Positions 10,845 through 21,385 of a DNA stretch of 64,000 nt are shown here, piece after piece; position 1 is the stretch's first letter, and every line of letters starts with the position of its first letter. This DNA comes from Prunus persica. Lineage: Eukaryota; Streptophyta; Magnoliopsida; Rosales; Rosaceae. The DNA is taken from positions 13,488,482 through 13,552,481 of the forward strand of contig NC_034010.1 of assembly GCF_000346465.2 (NCBI RefSeq). Direction: 5' to 3'. The position numbers and the translations under genes were made by a program. The notes under the pieces were generated by a model that was not told where the DNA came from, ran no database searches, and worked only from the letters and a program-made list of their open reading frames with translations.

Positions 10845-12230
10845 AGCATAACCATGAAACACGGAATGCAGTAGGAAGATGAAATCGCAATAAGTTCGTA
10901 AAAATTTTCGAATCGTTTTTCTAATTTTTGTGTATTTAGTTCTGAATTTTTCAAGAAAAAAAAATAAAATAATAATTTAGGGTAAAATGGGAGGATGTGG
11001 CCATGTTCAGTAACGTACACTTGTGCAAGTAGTCAAAAGTGACGGGCTGAGATCGCGGCAGGTGTCATATTCTTTTTAATTTTGGAATGTTTTGTTAAAA
11101 AATCTTTGAAACTAGGTAATAAATAGTAGGAAAATCCTAAAAATGGCCCAAAAATTACTCCGGCCTCCTTTTGACGTCATAAAACTAGGAGAACCTATAA
11201 ATCATTCGTCTCGCAATGAAATAATCCAAATTGTTTTACATAACTCACTTTCCTCTTAACCCTAAGTATTGATGTTTGTTAACTTAAACTTCAATAATCT
11301 ACTTCAGCAAGCATCTCCCGTTAATGTTCGGAAATATTTTTAAAAATGCGTAACAATGAATCGGAGAATTCAGCAAGGGAGATGGAGTGTCAATGAGTTC
11401 GTAGCAATTTTCGGAAATAATTTTGAATTTTTCTGTATTTAGTTATGAATTTTCCAAGAAAAAAGGTAATAAAATAATCATTTAGGGTAAAATGGGAGGA
11501 TGTGGCCATGTTGACTGACGTACACTTGTGCAAGTAGTCAAAAGTGACGGGCTGAGATCGCGGCAGGTGTCATATTCTTTTCAATTTTGGATTCTTTTGT
11601 TAAAAAATCTTTGAAACTAGGTAATAAATAGTAGGAAAATCCTAAAAATGGCCCAAAAATTACTTCGGCCTCCTTTTGACATCATAAAACTAGGAGAACC
11701 TATAAATCATTCGTCTCGCAATTAAATAATCTAAATTGTTTTACATAACTCACTTTCCTCTTAACCCTAAGTATTGATGTTTGTTAACTTAAACTTCAAT
11801 AACCTACTTCAACAAGCATCTCCCGTTAATATTCGGTAATATTTTTAAAAATGCGTAACAATGAATCGGAGAATTCAGCAAGGGAGATGGAGTGTCAATG
11901 AGTTCACAGCAATTTTCGGAAATAATTTTGAATTTTTCTGTATTTAGTTATGAATTTTCCAAGAAAAAAGGTAATAAAATAATCATTTAGGGTAAAATGG
12001 GAGGATGTGGCCATGTTGACTGACGTACACTTATGCAAGTAGTCAAAAGTGACGGGCTGAGATCGCGCCAGGTGTCCTCTTCCTATTATTTTGGCTTTTT
12101 TAGTGCAACAATCTGTGGAAATAGGTAATAAATTCTACGAAAATCCAAAAAATGCCCGGAAAATGAGAAAATCAAAATTATTTGTACATAACTCACTTTC
12201 CTCTTAACCCTAATTCACGTTAACACATAT
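10845..12230 (+). repeat. Tandem array of 505-bp units in the MULE
   Basis: Three copies recur at an exact 505-bp spacing, anchored on AGGGTAAAATGGGAGGATG at 10980, 11485 and 11990. Copies 1 and 2 are full length (about 10845-11345, 11346-11850). Copy 3 is cut short near 12230 by an internal deletion. Each unit contains CAAAAGTGACGGGCTGAGATCG and CACTTTCCTCTTAACCCTAA. Copies 2 and 3 are more alike than either is to copy 1. No open frame spans the unit. The array separates the F-box gene from the coiled-coil gene pair. Confidence 0.85.
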
Positions 12231-13062
12231 ATTTCGGATAATATTCGATATATAATTTGTAATAATACAATATTTAGTTTGACTAAATACAATAATATGT
12301 TTTGTTATAATAATGTACATCCATAATAATTGCACATGCTTTGAATCCATCATTGCAACTACGCCTAGAGCTTTCAAGACGTCAGTTCGTATTCAATAAG
12401 TTGTCCACATGCAACTGCACCTAGAGTTATTAACACGTCAGAAGTATTCAATAAGTTGTCCATATGACGCCGCATTGGGAATCAGTAATATATTTTCAAT
12501 CATGTCCAATCACATTAAATAATGCCATACTTTTTCTCAATAACCTCACACAAGTGAAGCAATTTTAAAACCCTTAGTTAATATTTGTCCTACTCTATAT
12601 GAGTGATTATATAATCAGTCTGCATTATTTTGCACAGTATATGTTCACTTTGAGAGGGATTCCACAAACATAAAATATAAAGAAAGCAAGAAATAGTAGG
12701 AGATGAACCAGTACAAAAAACAATATATAAATGGTACATAATAATTCCATAACCTTGTCACAAACGCACTCACAAAAGCATTTCCATAAACCTTGTCCTA
12801 ACATATAATAAATAAAGGCAACATTGCATATGATGCAACCATGTCCAAATCTGATACGTGATCAACAAAAAATGGACATGGCAGCAACATATGACTGAAG
12901 TAGATGGGCTCTTTGCATCTTGTGTTTTCGTAATTAAAGACATCAAAATATTAAGGTTTAAATCTTCCATAGTAGTTAGCATCAAAATAGCTTTGAAGCA
13001 GAGTGTAACGAAAATTCCAATTCCACTGATTTGCCTCTGCTCAAACACGAGAACCAAAATGG
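12231..13062. repeat. Spacer with a ~54-bp tandem duplication and a dispersed repeat
   Basis: The block CAACT(A/G)C(G/A)CCTAGAG...ATTCAATAAGTTGTCCA occurs twice in tandem (about 12356-12410 and 12411-12465). The following sequence (about 12444-12530, GGGAATCAGTAA ... TCATGTCCA ... ACATTAAA) is repeated in the same orientation at about 14786-14872, beyond the coiled-coil gene pair. No gene is seen in 12530-13062, which is the 3' side of the minus-strand coiled-coil gene. Confidence 0.55.
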
Positions 13063-13548
13063 TTACTTCCCTTGCTGAGTATATTTGGTGACGTCGGAAA
13101 CGGTAATAGATGACCAATCAAACCCGGGTACGACGAGTTTTGCATAGGATCGGAAGTAGTCGAATCCAGCTTGCATCACACGCTTCTTTGACTCCACTGC
13201 ATTAGATGAGTTCTTGTATTTTTGAACAGCTACACTCCGAAGTCGTTTGTGTCTACGCTTCATGCGCTGCAACTTCGCCCTATCCAGATTGGCCTGCCTT
13301 TTGTCATCTTCAATTTGGCCTTCAACAAATTCCAAACGTGCCCTTGCCCTTTGGATTTCATCACCAAGTTGAAGATGCCTATCCTTCCAAAAAGCAACAA
13401 CTCTTTCAGACTCAAAACTTCCAACAAAATGGTCATTCTGTCTAGGAATGTGACATTGCTTGTCTGGTGACTCACTTACGTGTCGAAGGCGGTCTTTGTT
13501 TGGAGGGGTGTTTATTATGCTCACATCAAACTTGGTTAGTAAATCCAT
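13063..13548 (-). CDS. Unrecognised basic coiled-coil protein A of the MULE
   Basis: 161 aa from MDLLTKFDVSIINTPPNKDR; the frame continues open upstream to 13704, but a TATA-like TATAAATT (about 13637-13646 on this strand) and the pyrimidine-rich leader favour the inner ATG. Residues ~50-110 are a charged heptad-like helix (FWKDRHLQLGDEIQRARARL, then a Lys/Arg-rich run). The C-terminus GFDYFRSYAKLVV...FDWSSITVSDV matches the C-terminus of the divergent neighbour at 14017-14595 (GFDKFRAFA...YDWNYVSPDVV). I do not recognise a named family. It could be a MULE-associated structural or DNA-binding accessory protein. The frame is intact. Confidence 0.55.
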   Translation of the reverse strand: MDLLTKFDVSIINTPPNKDRLRHVSESPDKQCHIPRQNDHFVGSFESERVVAFWKDRHLQLGDEIQRARARLEFVEGQIEDDKRQANLDRAKLQRMKRRHKRLRSVAVQKYKNSSNAVESKKRVMQAGFDYFRSYAKLVVPGFDWSSITVSDVTKYTQQGK

Positions 13549-14016
13549 TCTTTGGGGGGAATGAGTTTGTTTGCTTGAGAGAGTATCGGTAGATGGAGAC
13601 AGATTCGGTGGAGGAGTGAGTTTTGTGTGGAAGGAGAATTTATATGAAAGGGGTGATAGTAATACCAAGAAAAGGGTTCCCGCCAAAAAATATTTGGTTG
13701 ACAATGTAGAAATTATTTTTTGGTCTGATACAATCTAAGTTTAATCCTAACTAGTTTGGTTGAGTTAACTAAGTAGATGTCACTTCCATTGACTTTCTTT
13801 CAACCACTATCAGTGGTGGAGGTGTAAGAAGAGTGTGAGGTTGACATGCTTGAAAAGCAAAAGCTGACACCTATTTTTAAAAAATTCTCGCCAAAAAGTA
13901 CATATGTTGACTATACACAAGCTTTGGTATGTTGGTCTATAAACCTATGTTCCCTTTCTCAAACGAAATTGCATAGGCAATCCTCATCCTCCCAAAACAA
14001 AGAGGATAATTCAAGC
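13549..14016. promoter_or_regulatory. Bidirectional promoter region between the coiled-coil genes
   Basis: TATA-like sequences face both ways: TATAAATT on the minus strand at about 13637-13646 and TCTATAAAC on the plus strand at 13936-13944. Two similar words on the same strand, CGCCAAAAAATATTTGGTTGAC (13681) and CGCCAAAAAGTACATATGTTGAC (13889), may be shared control sequence. Their lengths and spacing to each start codon differ. Confidence 0.4.
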
Positions 14017-14595
14017 ATGTCAACCTCTTCAGGCGCCAACAACACAATCGAAGATGACAAATTGGAGTCGCAGGTTCTATTTCCACATTGTACTCGCCGA
14101 CCCCTTCCTTTTTCAACATCATTTGGGAGTGAGGGGGACTCCGATGATCCATTAGAGGCAATACATGCAGTCAGTGGCAAGCTGGATTATAATTCCAGAC
14201 TGATCAATTCATGGCACGAGAAATGTGTTGACGAGGCAATTTTGGCTGATCTTAACATTAGAGTGAACAAAGCGTTCTCCCAAAAGAACAAGTACTTGAA
14301 GCTGAGTCATAAAAGGAAGCTGAAAGCTGAGGAGTTGGATACAGTAATGAATGATGAAATGAAAGGTTGTTTGATGAACCATATGCGATGCGAAGAGCAC
14401 TATAGTGAACTGGAGTTGGCATTCAACGAAGGATTCGACAAATTCCGAGCATTTGCGGCAACTACTCATACAAGTTATGATTGGAACTATGTGTCCCCTG
14501 ATGTTGTGAGAGAGATACTAGACGATGGGGGTGACATGAATGAGCATAAGCACGTCAAAGCTGCTCGGAAGAAGCCGACCGATACGACTAAGTGA
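14017..14595 (+). CDS. Unrecognised coiled-coil protein B of the MULE, relative of protein A
   Basis: 192 aa from MSTSSGANNTIEDDKLESQV; an in-frame ATG at 13846 lies upstream, but a TATA-like TCTATAAAC at 13936-13944 suggests transcription starts after it. The N-terminus is Ser/acid-rich, residues ~65-150 form a charged helical region (NKAFSQKNKYLKLSHKRKLK ... MNHMRCEEHYSELELAFNEG), and the C-terminus GFDKFRAFA...YDWNYVSPDVVREIL aligns with protein A. The two genes are arranged head to head with ~470 bp between start codons. No catalytic motif is visible. Intact frame; function unknown. The GF(D/E)xF...A pattern loosely recalls unnamed 'putative plant transposon protein' domains, which is only an impression. 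Confidence 0.55.
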   Translation: MSTSSGANNTIEDDKLESQVLFPHCTRRPLPFSTSFGSEGDSDDPLEAIHAVSGKLDYNSRLINSWHEKCVDEAILADLNIRVNKAFSQKNKYLKLSHKRKLKAEELDTVMNDEMKGCLMNHMRCEEHYSELELAFNEGFDKFRAFAATTHTSYDWNYVSPDVVREILDDGGDMNEHKHVKAARKKPTDTTK

Positions 14596-15012
14596 TTGCG
14601 GCTACCGCTGTTCAGTTGGTTGAGGGTGACCGTGGTATTGCACATATACTCCCTTAATGTCATTATCTAATTTAAATTAACACAAATATCAGTTTCATTT
14701 GATTCATATATAATTATTGGGACTATGTATTGCAAGTCATCATGTGTTATAATGTCTAACATTATATTTTGCAAATATGGAAATATTATTCAATAAGAAG
14801 TCAATATCACAGCAATCCGGGAATCAGTAAATGCTCCTTATCATGTCCATTTACATTAAAGAGCTGGCGTACTAATGTGTTAAAAAAAAAACTGACACGT
14901 GAGTCATAAGTAACATAACATGTGCTATACATTGTTTAGTGAATGGTTTTTGGTTTATTTATATATAATAAAATTCCAAATATTGCTGAAGATTTATTTC
15001 GTCTATATCACT
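14596..15012. other. Spacer 3' of coiled-coil gene B
   Basis: AT-rich and non-coding. It contains the dispersed repeat copy at about 14786-14872 described under the spacer at 12231-13062. Confidence 0.4.
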
Positions 15013-15130
15013 AGGGATATGAGTGGCCATAAGCATGTGACACCTGCTAAGAAGAAGCTGACCAGTACGACTGAGTGATTGTGGCTACCGTTGTTCAGTT
15101 GGTTGGGGAGATCGTGGTATTGCTAAGAGG
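15013..15130 (+). pseudogene. Duplicated 3' end of coiled-coil gene B
   Basis: This segment repeats the last codons and the 3' flank of the gene ending at 14595: GAAGAAGCTGACCAGTACGACT here, GAAGAAGCCGACCGATACGACT there, followed by a stop and the shared word GCTACCG(C/T)TGTTCAGTTGGTTG. Only the final ~25 codons are present, so it is a fragment of a second copy separated by ~480 bp. Confidence 0.7.
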
Positions 15131-15950
15131 GAGCACATAATATGTTTTGCAATCAAATGTTCTTTTGTGTGTGGAATTATGAGTATTTATGTAATTTAGT
15201 GTACCCTTTAATATTTTTCACCTAAGTATCGAAATGTAATTAGCTGCAATGTTATGTTTCTTTTTTACACGCTGCTTTCTATTTGCTCTGTTCCAACAAA
15301 GTGCTTCAAGTATCCTTCAGTTACAAAAGTGTACAAAATCGTGCCCCTAATAACCAATCGGAAAAAGTGGCTACTGTTGGAAATGATTACTGGTAATGGA
15401 AACAACAGCTGGCTGCTGGAAATGCTGCATTAGCCTGAGGATTTGAAAAATGAATCTCTGTTAAAACATAATTCACCCTAAACTGCCCATTTTACATGGT
15501 AAAAGTCATTGCTTCTTCACATAACTACAAATTTCATACTTGATCAAATGTCTATGAAAATTTATAAATAGGGAGAAGACGTAAAATTAACATATCTCCA
15601 AATTTCATGGAAGAATGAAACCAAGCAAATTTTCATTTCAATTACCAGTGGACATAGTAAGAGCTCATCGGTGGACATGAAAAAAAAAACACAATAATAT
15701 TCAAAAACTGAATCTATAAAACTTCACCTGATCATTAATCTTCATAACAACCACATTTCGTCTAATACAAATATAAATCATTCAGTTGGTCCGTGCATCC
15801 TGTCAAAATCGTCGAATAATGGGTCACTACGATGTATTGGAGTTGATTCGTCATTGTTCGACGGTGATGTCCTGCATAAACATCAAACACAAGCACATAA
15901 AAATGTTACCTATTCAAATTTTAGATGTTATTACAAATAGTGTTAGCATC
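15131..15950. other. Spacer between gene-B fragment and transposase gene
   Basis: No gene is recognised. The right part (about 15600-15950) is the 3' flank of the minus-strand transposase. Short open frames here are antisense shadows. Confidence 0.4.
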
Positions 15951-18097
15951 TTACGGTGTGTTCAAGGCTGGGCATTGTCTTCTATCATGACCAATGCGTC
16001 CACACTCCCGACAGTGTCTAATCCCTCGCTTCATTGCCTTTTTCTTTGCTCCCGTTACTCCTTTCGACCTTCCTTTGCACCTCACTCTCTTAGGGTCTTT
16101 CATATATTGTGTTTGAGAGCTGGACCCTCCAACTTCGTTATTACTTGGTCCATCCTTCAGCAACTTCAACTTCACCTGCAAACTTTTTAAAGTCTCTGAC
16201 AGTAGCTCACATCCTTCTTCACTCATTAATGCATCCTCAACCACATCTGAAGCAAGTCGAGACATTGTACACCGCTTTATTAGAAGGCCAGGATCTGCAC
16301 AGTCTTTAATTTCGTTTCCATTTGCATCTGACACCAATCCAGATTTCGCAGTTTTCTTCCACCTCTTCAAAATATATTTATCGGGCATATATTCAATCTG
16401 GTCCCTTCTGAACAATGCTAGGATGTGCTTGCAAATAATTCCAACAAATTCAAATCTTTTGCAGCTACACGATGCGTGGTCAGAATCTTTGACATATACG
16501 ACTTCTGCCACTCTTGTTTCCCAATTTTTCCTTTCGCTCACGTTAAAGACAACTTTACAAGCATCCTCTGTTTTGAGCTCTAGGAAACATGCTGTACTTT
16601 GTATTAGTTCTTGCTCAAACTTTTGAAACATTGTCCTTGTGTACAAGGTAGCCATTTGTTTGTTCATTGGCATCGGTAGAAGACATTGAGCCACTTCAAA
16701 TGCATCTACATGATCAGCAACTAACTCTTTTTCACGTTGATGAGAAAGTGCCCTCTCAAATCGTATTATGAAATCCATCAACGAATTTCTCCTTGATATG
16801 TATTGCTTGAAAAAACCATGAGAACCTTCCGCTCTTTGGCTGCTTGACATTCCAGCGGTAAAAAATTGTCGTGCGTAGGCTGGAACCCAAGATTTCCTTA
16901 AATCAAACATTGAACTTAGCCATGGATGGTCAGTCAAACCAGCCTTTGTAACCACAATATTCCATTTTGCATCAAACTCATCCTTATTGTCAGTATCCCA
17001 TATGGCTTTCTGAAATTCACGCCAATACTCCTTATAAGCATCACGTGGTAACTTAACAGAGAACTTTGATGTGATGTGCCATATGCAAAGTCGATGAAAT
17101 GTAGTCGGGAAGGCTATTGAAATAGCTATGGCCATTGCCGCATCTTGATCTGTAATGATCGTTTTAGGTTCCCCACCTGGCATGGCTTTCTTAAACTCCT
17201 CAAACATCGAAACAAACGACTCAGTCGTTTCCTTGCTCAAAAATGCGCATGCTAAGACAATTTTCTGACCATGGTTATTAACTCCCAACATTGGTGCAAA
17301 TGTCAAGTCGTATCGATTCGTGTTGAATGTGGTATCGAATACAACAACATCTCCATAAAACCCATACGCCCGTCTAGAAGTTGCATCTGCCCAAAAACAT
17401 CGACTAAACCTGTCATGCCCATCTCCCTCAATCCTGAAATAAAAAGCCTCATTTTTTTTCTGTTCAGCCATAAAATACTCGGTCACTAGTTCAACATCGT
17501 GGTTCCTCAGCTTCCCATTCACACTACATTCAAGATTGTAGATATCTTTTTTGATAAAACCGATTTTATCCATTCCTCCGGATTGCACCTCGAAAATACT
17601 TACCTTCTGATGAATGGGAATATTAACTGAACCCAACTGTTTTGTGAGTACTTTTGTAGAATCTGAAATATGACGGTGTGATCTCAATAAATGCATTCTT
17701 TCTGAGGGTGTCATCTTATGATTGTGTCCCTCTGCAAAAAGAGATATGGTATACTTCTTGCTCCCATTTGTCTTCACAACCACAATCTTAGCTTTGCAAT
17801 TGCATCTACTTATTCCCCGTTGTCTTTTTCTCTCCCGAGTTTCATCCTTCCTGTATGCACCTTGTTTGAAACATACAAATTCTTTCCTCAAAATCTCTTT
17901 CTTATTTTCCCCCAAAAGCTAGAATGAAGTCGAATATCAAAGCCAGCAAAGAATGCATATCTATTATAGAAACTGTAAACGAGGTCAAGCGAGTCAAACT
18001 TCATCCCAACTGCTGGTGTTTCATCATTTCTTACTTCAGGAATATAAACCCTCCCATTAGCTGTTGCACATTCATCACTCTCTGAGCTCCCAGACAT
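15951..18097 (-). pseudogene. FAR1/MULE-type transposase, one-base frameshift near the N-terminus
   Basis: The main frame (17915-15951, 654 codons) and an N-terminal frame (18097-17888) are pieces of one gene. The N-terminal piece starts MSGSSESDECATAN and enters a FAR1 DNA-binding domain (GMKFDSLDLVYSFYNRYAFF). The frame is lost at a run of five C on the plus strand (17909-17913); a sixth would restore it. The rest of the FAR1 domain (RKEFVCFKQG, then paired Cys/His including GHNH) follows in the main frame. Next comes the MULE transposase core with acidic motifs VVFDTTF and IITDQDAAM and RLCIWHI. A SWIM zinc finger (CSCKRFEFVGIICKHIL) and a C-terminal zinc knuckle (CRECGRIGHDRRQCP) follow. 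This enzyme class cuts and joins the element's ends. A 5'-UTR intron (donor at ~18629, acceptor at ~18103) is likely. Confidence 0.85.
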
Positions 18098-19163
18098 TTT
18101 ATCTACGTATATTATTGATCCACTTCTATATTACTGCATAGTAATTATTCATTCATTAATCAGTCATTACTGCATCACAACATATCAATGCATTCCACTT
18201 ACACAAAACATTGCCCAAATTGACACAAAATACGCATAGCCTAACTTCCGATTACACAAAACGCAAGCAAAATTTCATAAATGTTACGTCATCTCTTGTG
18301 AAATAATCTGGTAAAAATAACATTAGAACCAACATGTTCAACTAAGAACACAAATGCAATTCAAACCACCAATTACAGAACTTCACCCAATATCCTCTCC
18401 AACTGCTTACTCCTAATGTCATTAAGCCTAAGTTTAGGTTCTTTTACCTACATTTCATAATTTTCCACCCCGACCAACAACAATGAACTAAGTATATTGA
18501 ATATTCATAAGGAAATGACACATTATTGATTCCAAAAATGAGGCATTATTGATGCCACAAATGACGAATTTCCCACCCTCACAAAAAATAAACCTAACCC
18601 AATAAAATCAATCCAGCAAGTGAACTTACCTCTCAAAATCAATCGGGAGCTCTGCAGTCAGTCAGCTTGAAAGAATGTGGTGGACATTAGAGAAGACTCT
18701 TTGGTATTTGAGACTCCATCTCTACCAAAATCGAGGAACAACTGCTGCTGCGGCTTCTAGCTACAAAAAGAGATATGCTACTTTGCTTTCATCTGGAATC
18801 TTGTCAGCTGAATGAAAAAGAGAAGGGGTTTTCACTTGAGCCATAGAATCAAAACAGGGCAACAGCTAGGTAAGAGCCATTCTTCGTAATACCCAGGATA
18901 CCATAGATCGCAGGCCTCCCAACGAGCTAATGACAATCGAGTGACTATAAGGTTCGGGAGATTTGGATCCTTCTAATTGTGGGTTTGCTTTACATTCAAA
19001 AAGAGAGGATTGTGTTCTTCAGTTTTTCACAGAGAGGGAAAGAGGGGAACAACTGAAGTTGGGTTTCTAACGGGTTAGATTTCAACCCGATTCTACATGC
19101 ACCCTCTTTTAAAAAACTCACCGTTGGATGAAATCCAACGGCTCTTACATACCCCTCAAAAAC
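18098..19163. other. 5' region of the transposase gene and right subterminal MULE sequence
   Basis: On the minus strand, GAGAGGTAAGTTC at about 18625-18635 is a strong donor and TACGTAG just before the start codon is an acceptor, suggesting a leader exon (about 18630-18840) and a ~527-bp intron. Between about 18840 and 19160 I see no gene. Confidence 0.4.
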
Positions 19164-19198
19164 ACCCCTTATAACTTTCCACTCACTATAGAAGCCCT
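19164..19198 (-). repeat. Right terminal inverted repeat of the giant MULE
   Basis: This is the inverted counterpart of 2303-2338, followed directly by the second copy of the 10-bp target duplication (19199-19208). About 20 bases inward lies an 8-base palindromic pair (CCGTTGGAT...ATCCAACGG, 19120-19141). That motif is also present in the small MITE at 22513-22693. Confidence 0.75.
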
Positions 19199-19208
19199 CT
19201 GATATGTC

Positions 19209-20813
19209 AACGGGTTTGTCCACAAGAGCCCAACACAAACTCAAGCCCAGATCACTTGAGGAAGTGACTGGACCCCATCAAGTTGCCTAAAGCCAATCTT
19301 CCCTGAGCCCGCCCAAGCCTAGAAAAAGTAAAGAAAGGCAACCCAGGCTAGAAAGCAACCACACAATCGTGGCCTGACACATCGAACCAATCACCTCACC
19401 TTTGAGAGGCCTAATGACACATGGGACAAGACCTACTGTGTGTCCCATCAAGCGTGCGCTACTCCTAAGAGGAAATACAAAAGCATGAGGATCCCACTAG
19501 CCATCCATTTCGAAGATGCCACACCATCACTAGACCAACAATCCCACATTGAAAAGGACCAAAAAGAGGTAAATCGAAATCCCTACATGCTTAAGTACAA
19601 TATTTTCAGTCATTCCTTGAGAAGAATCTGACCTAGACATCGGAAGGTGGTTGGTGAATCCACCACAACCACCACTTTAGTGACCCCTGCCTCTCTTCCT
19701 TTTCAGGAGATCGGAGCCACCATCAGCAATGCCTCGCTGCATCGAGTGCAAGGAAAAGGAGGTCTACATAAGTATGCTCTTCAAAACCTGACGGTGCACA
19801 CTTGAGAAAGGATTGACCTAATGGTTTGAACGCACTATGATTGATGGTGCGAAAACCAAGCATCAACAATAACTATTGACTTACACATAAAAGAAAAAAG
19901 AATTATTGACCTAAAATAAATCAAATAATTAGTAAAAGGATAACATAAACGACATTAAAAAATTTGAAAATTGAGAACTACAAATATTAGCTAACTCATC
20001 ATAAGCTTGCTGTAGTGTCAACAGGATCTAGCCCAGTAAAGAAGGTCCAAACCCTCATGATACCTTGTAGTGTGTGTGTGAGAAAATCCCCCTCCCTCTT
20101 TTTAACATTTCATATGTAAGTTCTAGATACTTGGAATGGTTCATGTAGCAAAGGAATTTTAAATTTGTTTTTGTTTGTTTGTCCTGTATGCAAAGGCAGA
20201 GGGAGGCCTAGGCTAAAAGTGGCATTGGGCCTCATTTTATCCCTTTAGTATGTGTATACTATATGGAGGAAGATAATAAGAAAAAATGATAAAATTTCAA
20301 CTTACACTTCCCACCCCCAAAAGAAAAAACATTCAATCTCTACCTGTGTGTACGATGAAATCACCAAAAAAAAAACTACAACCACAATAAAACTTCTAGC
20401 ATTAGTCGTTCAATGTATGTTGATTGGTTATGAAAAGTGACATTGTCCTTTTCTTGGTTTATACTAGCTCTTCATTTAATGTATGTTGTAGGAGATGCTA
20501 AGTTCGAATTTCACTTTCCTAGGAGGAAAAAAAAATTGACATAGAAGTATCATGACTTTGGTATGAAAAGGCCACAAATTAGAATTTTTTATTTTCGAAG
20601 TGTCTAATCGACAAAAATCAACTAACTATTGATTTTGGTAATATTTATTTTCTCAATTCAGAAACACATCCCATATTCGAATCCATCTTTAGGAGCTATT
20701 GTCCTTGAACTTTGTATCCACTTGAGCTTTAGTTCCTCAACTCTATTTTCGTATGTAACAAAAGTGGAGTAACTTTTGTTACATTTTTCCTTCAAAATGT
20801 GGGGCAAATTGGT
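19209..20813. other. Intergenic, no gene recognised
   Basis: No coding signal. At about 20490-20530 a box-B-like word (AAGTTCGAATTTCAC) next to an A-rich run may be a SINE scrap. At 20755-20782 an inverted pair GTAACAAAAGT/ACTTTTGTTAC forms a short hairpin; the same word recurs in the hairpin near 39080. Confidence 0.35.
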
Positions 20814-21385
20814 CAAGGACGGATCTACAGTTGGGCTGGAGTGGGCTCCAGCACATTCCTGATTTAGTAAATAGGCTTAAAGGTGCAGGCTAACATAGGA
20901 ATTTTAGAAACCAGCCTACCCTTCTATGCATAAGTCAGCCTATCACTCTAATATAAAAAGAAGGCTACCCAACGAAAATAATAGAACAAAAGCCTCCAAC
21001 CATCTGACCAAACAAAAAACACGCCTCCAACCAAGAAGTAATCCAAGCCAAACAGAAAAAAAAAATTTAATAATAATAATTGCCTAAAAGCCTAAAAGCA
21101 CGAGAGAATCAAAGAAGAAATGACTCTCTTCCTCTCCAAAATTGTGTCAATATATCTTCAGTGGTTCTTCAATCTTAGTAAGTTTCTCTCTTTATTTTTA
21201 TTTTAATTGTTATTGTTAAGTTTTTATGATTTAGGTTTTGTTTGTTAAATTTTGAGTCGCGCTAGGCGCGTGATAGGAAATTTTTTTAAAACAAATTATA
21301 AGTTGCGCTACGCACGTGATAGGGAAAGTCTCCTGTACGCGCGTAGAGATGCCAGTTGCTAGTAAAAATTCTGGATTCGTCCTTG
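20814..21385. mobile_element. Non-autonomous hAT-like element (MITE), 572 bp
   Basis: The ends are inverted: CAAGGACGGATCTACAG at the left and, read from the right, CAAGGACGAATCCAGAA. The flanks AAATTGGT (20806-20813) and ACATTGGT (21386-21393) are an 8-bp target duplication with one mismatch, the hAT hallmark. It has no transposase. The GGACGGATC-type end resembles the TIR of the larger hAT element at 33180 (GGCGGATCCA). Confidence 0.6.

Larger units (their letters stand above)
2303..19198. mobile_element. Giant Mutator-like element (MULE) with multi-gene cargo
   Basis: A 10-bp direct repeat CTGATATGTC occurs at 2293-2302 and again at 19199-19208. Immediately inside it are related inverted ends: both arms contain GAGTGGAAAGTTATAAGGGGT, preceded by CTATAATGAG-like and CTATAGTGAG-like sequence. 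A 9-11 bp target duplication is diagnostic of Mutator elements, and a MULE/FAR1-type transposase gene lies inside (15951-18097), so the whole 16.9 kb reads as one insertion. Cargo in order: DUF1985/Ulp1 gene (+), GRF zinc-finger gene (-), F-box gene (+), two divergent related coiled-coil genes (-,+), transposase (-). Ulp1-like genes are known passengers of plant MULEs (the Kaonashi type in Arabidopsis); the rest of this cargo set is not familiar to me. The transposase is frameshifted and the Ulp1 gene has two nonsense codons, so this copy is probably no longer autonomous. Confidence 0.8.
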
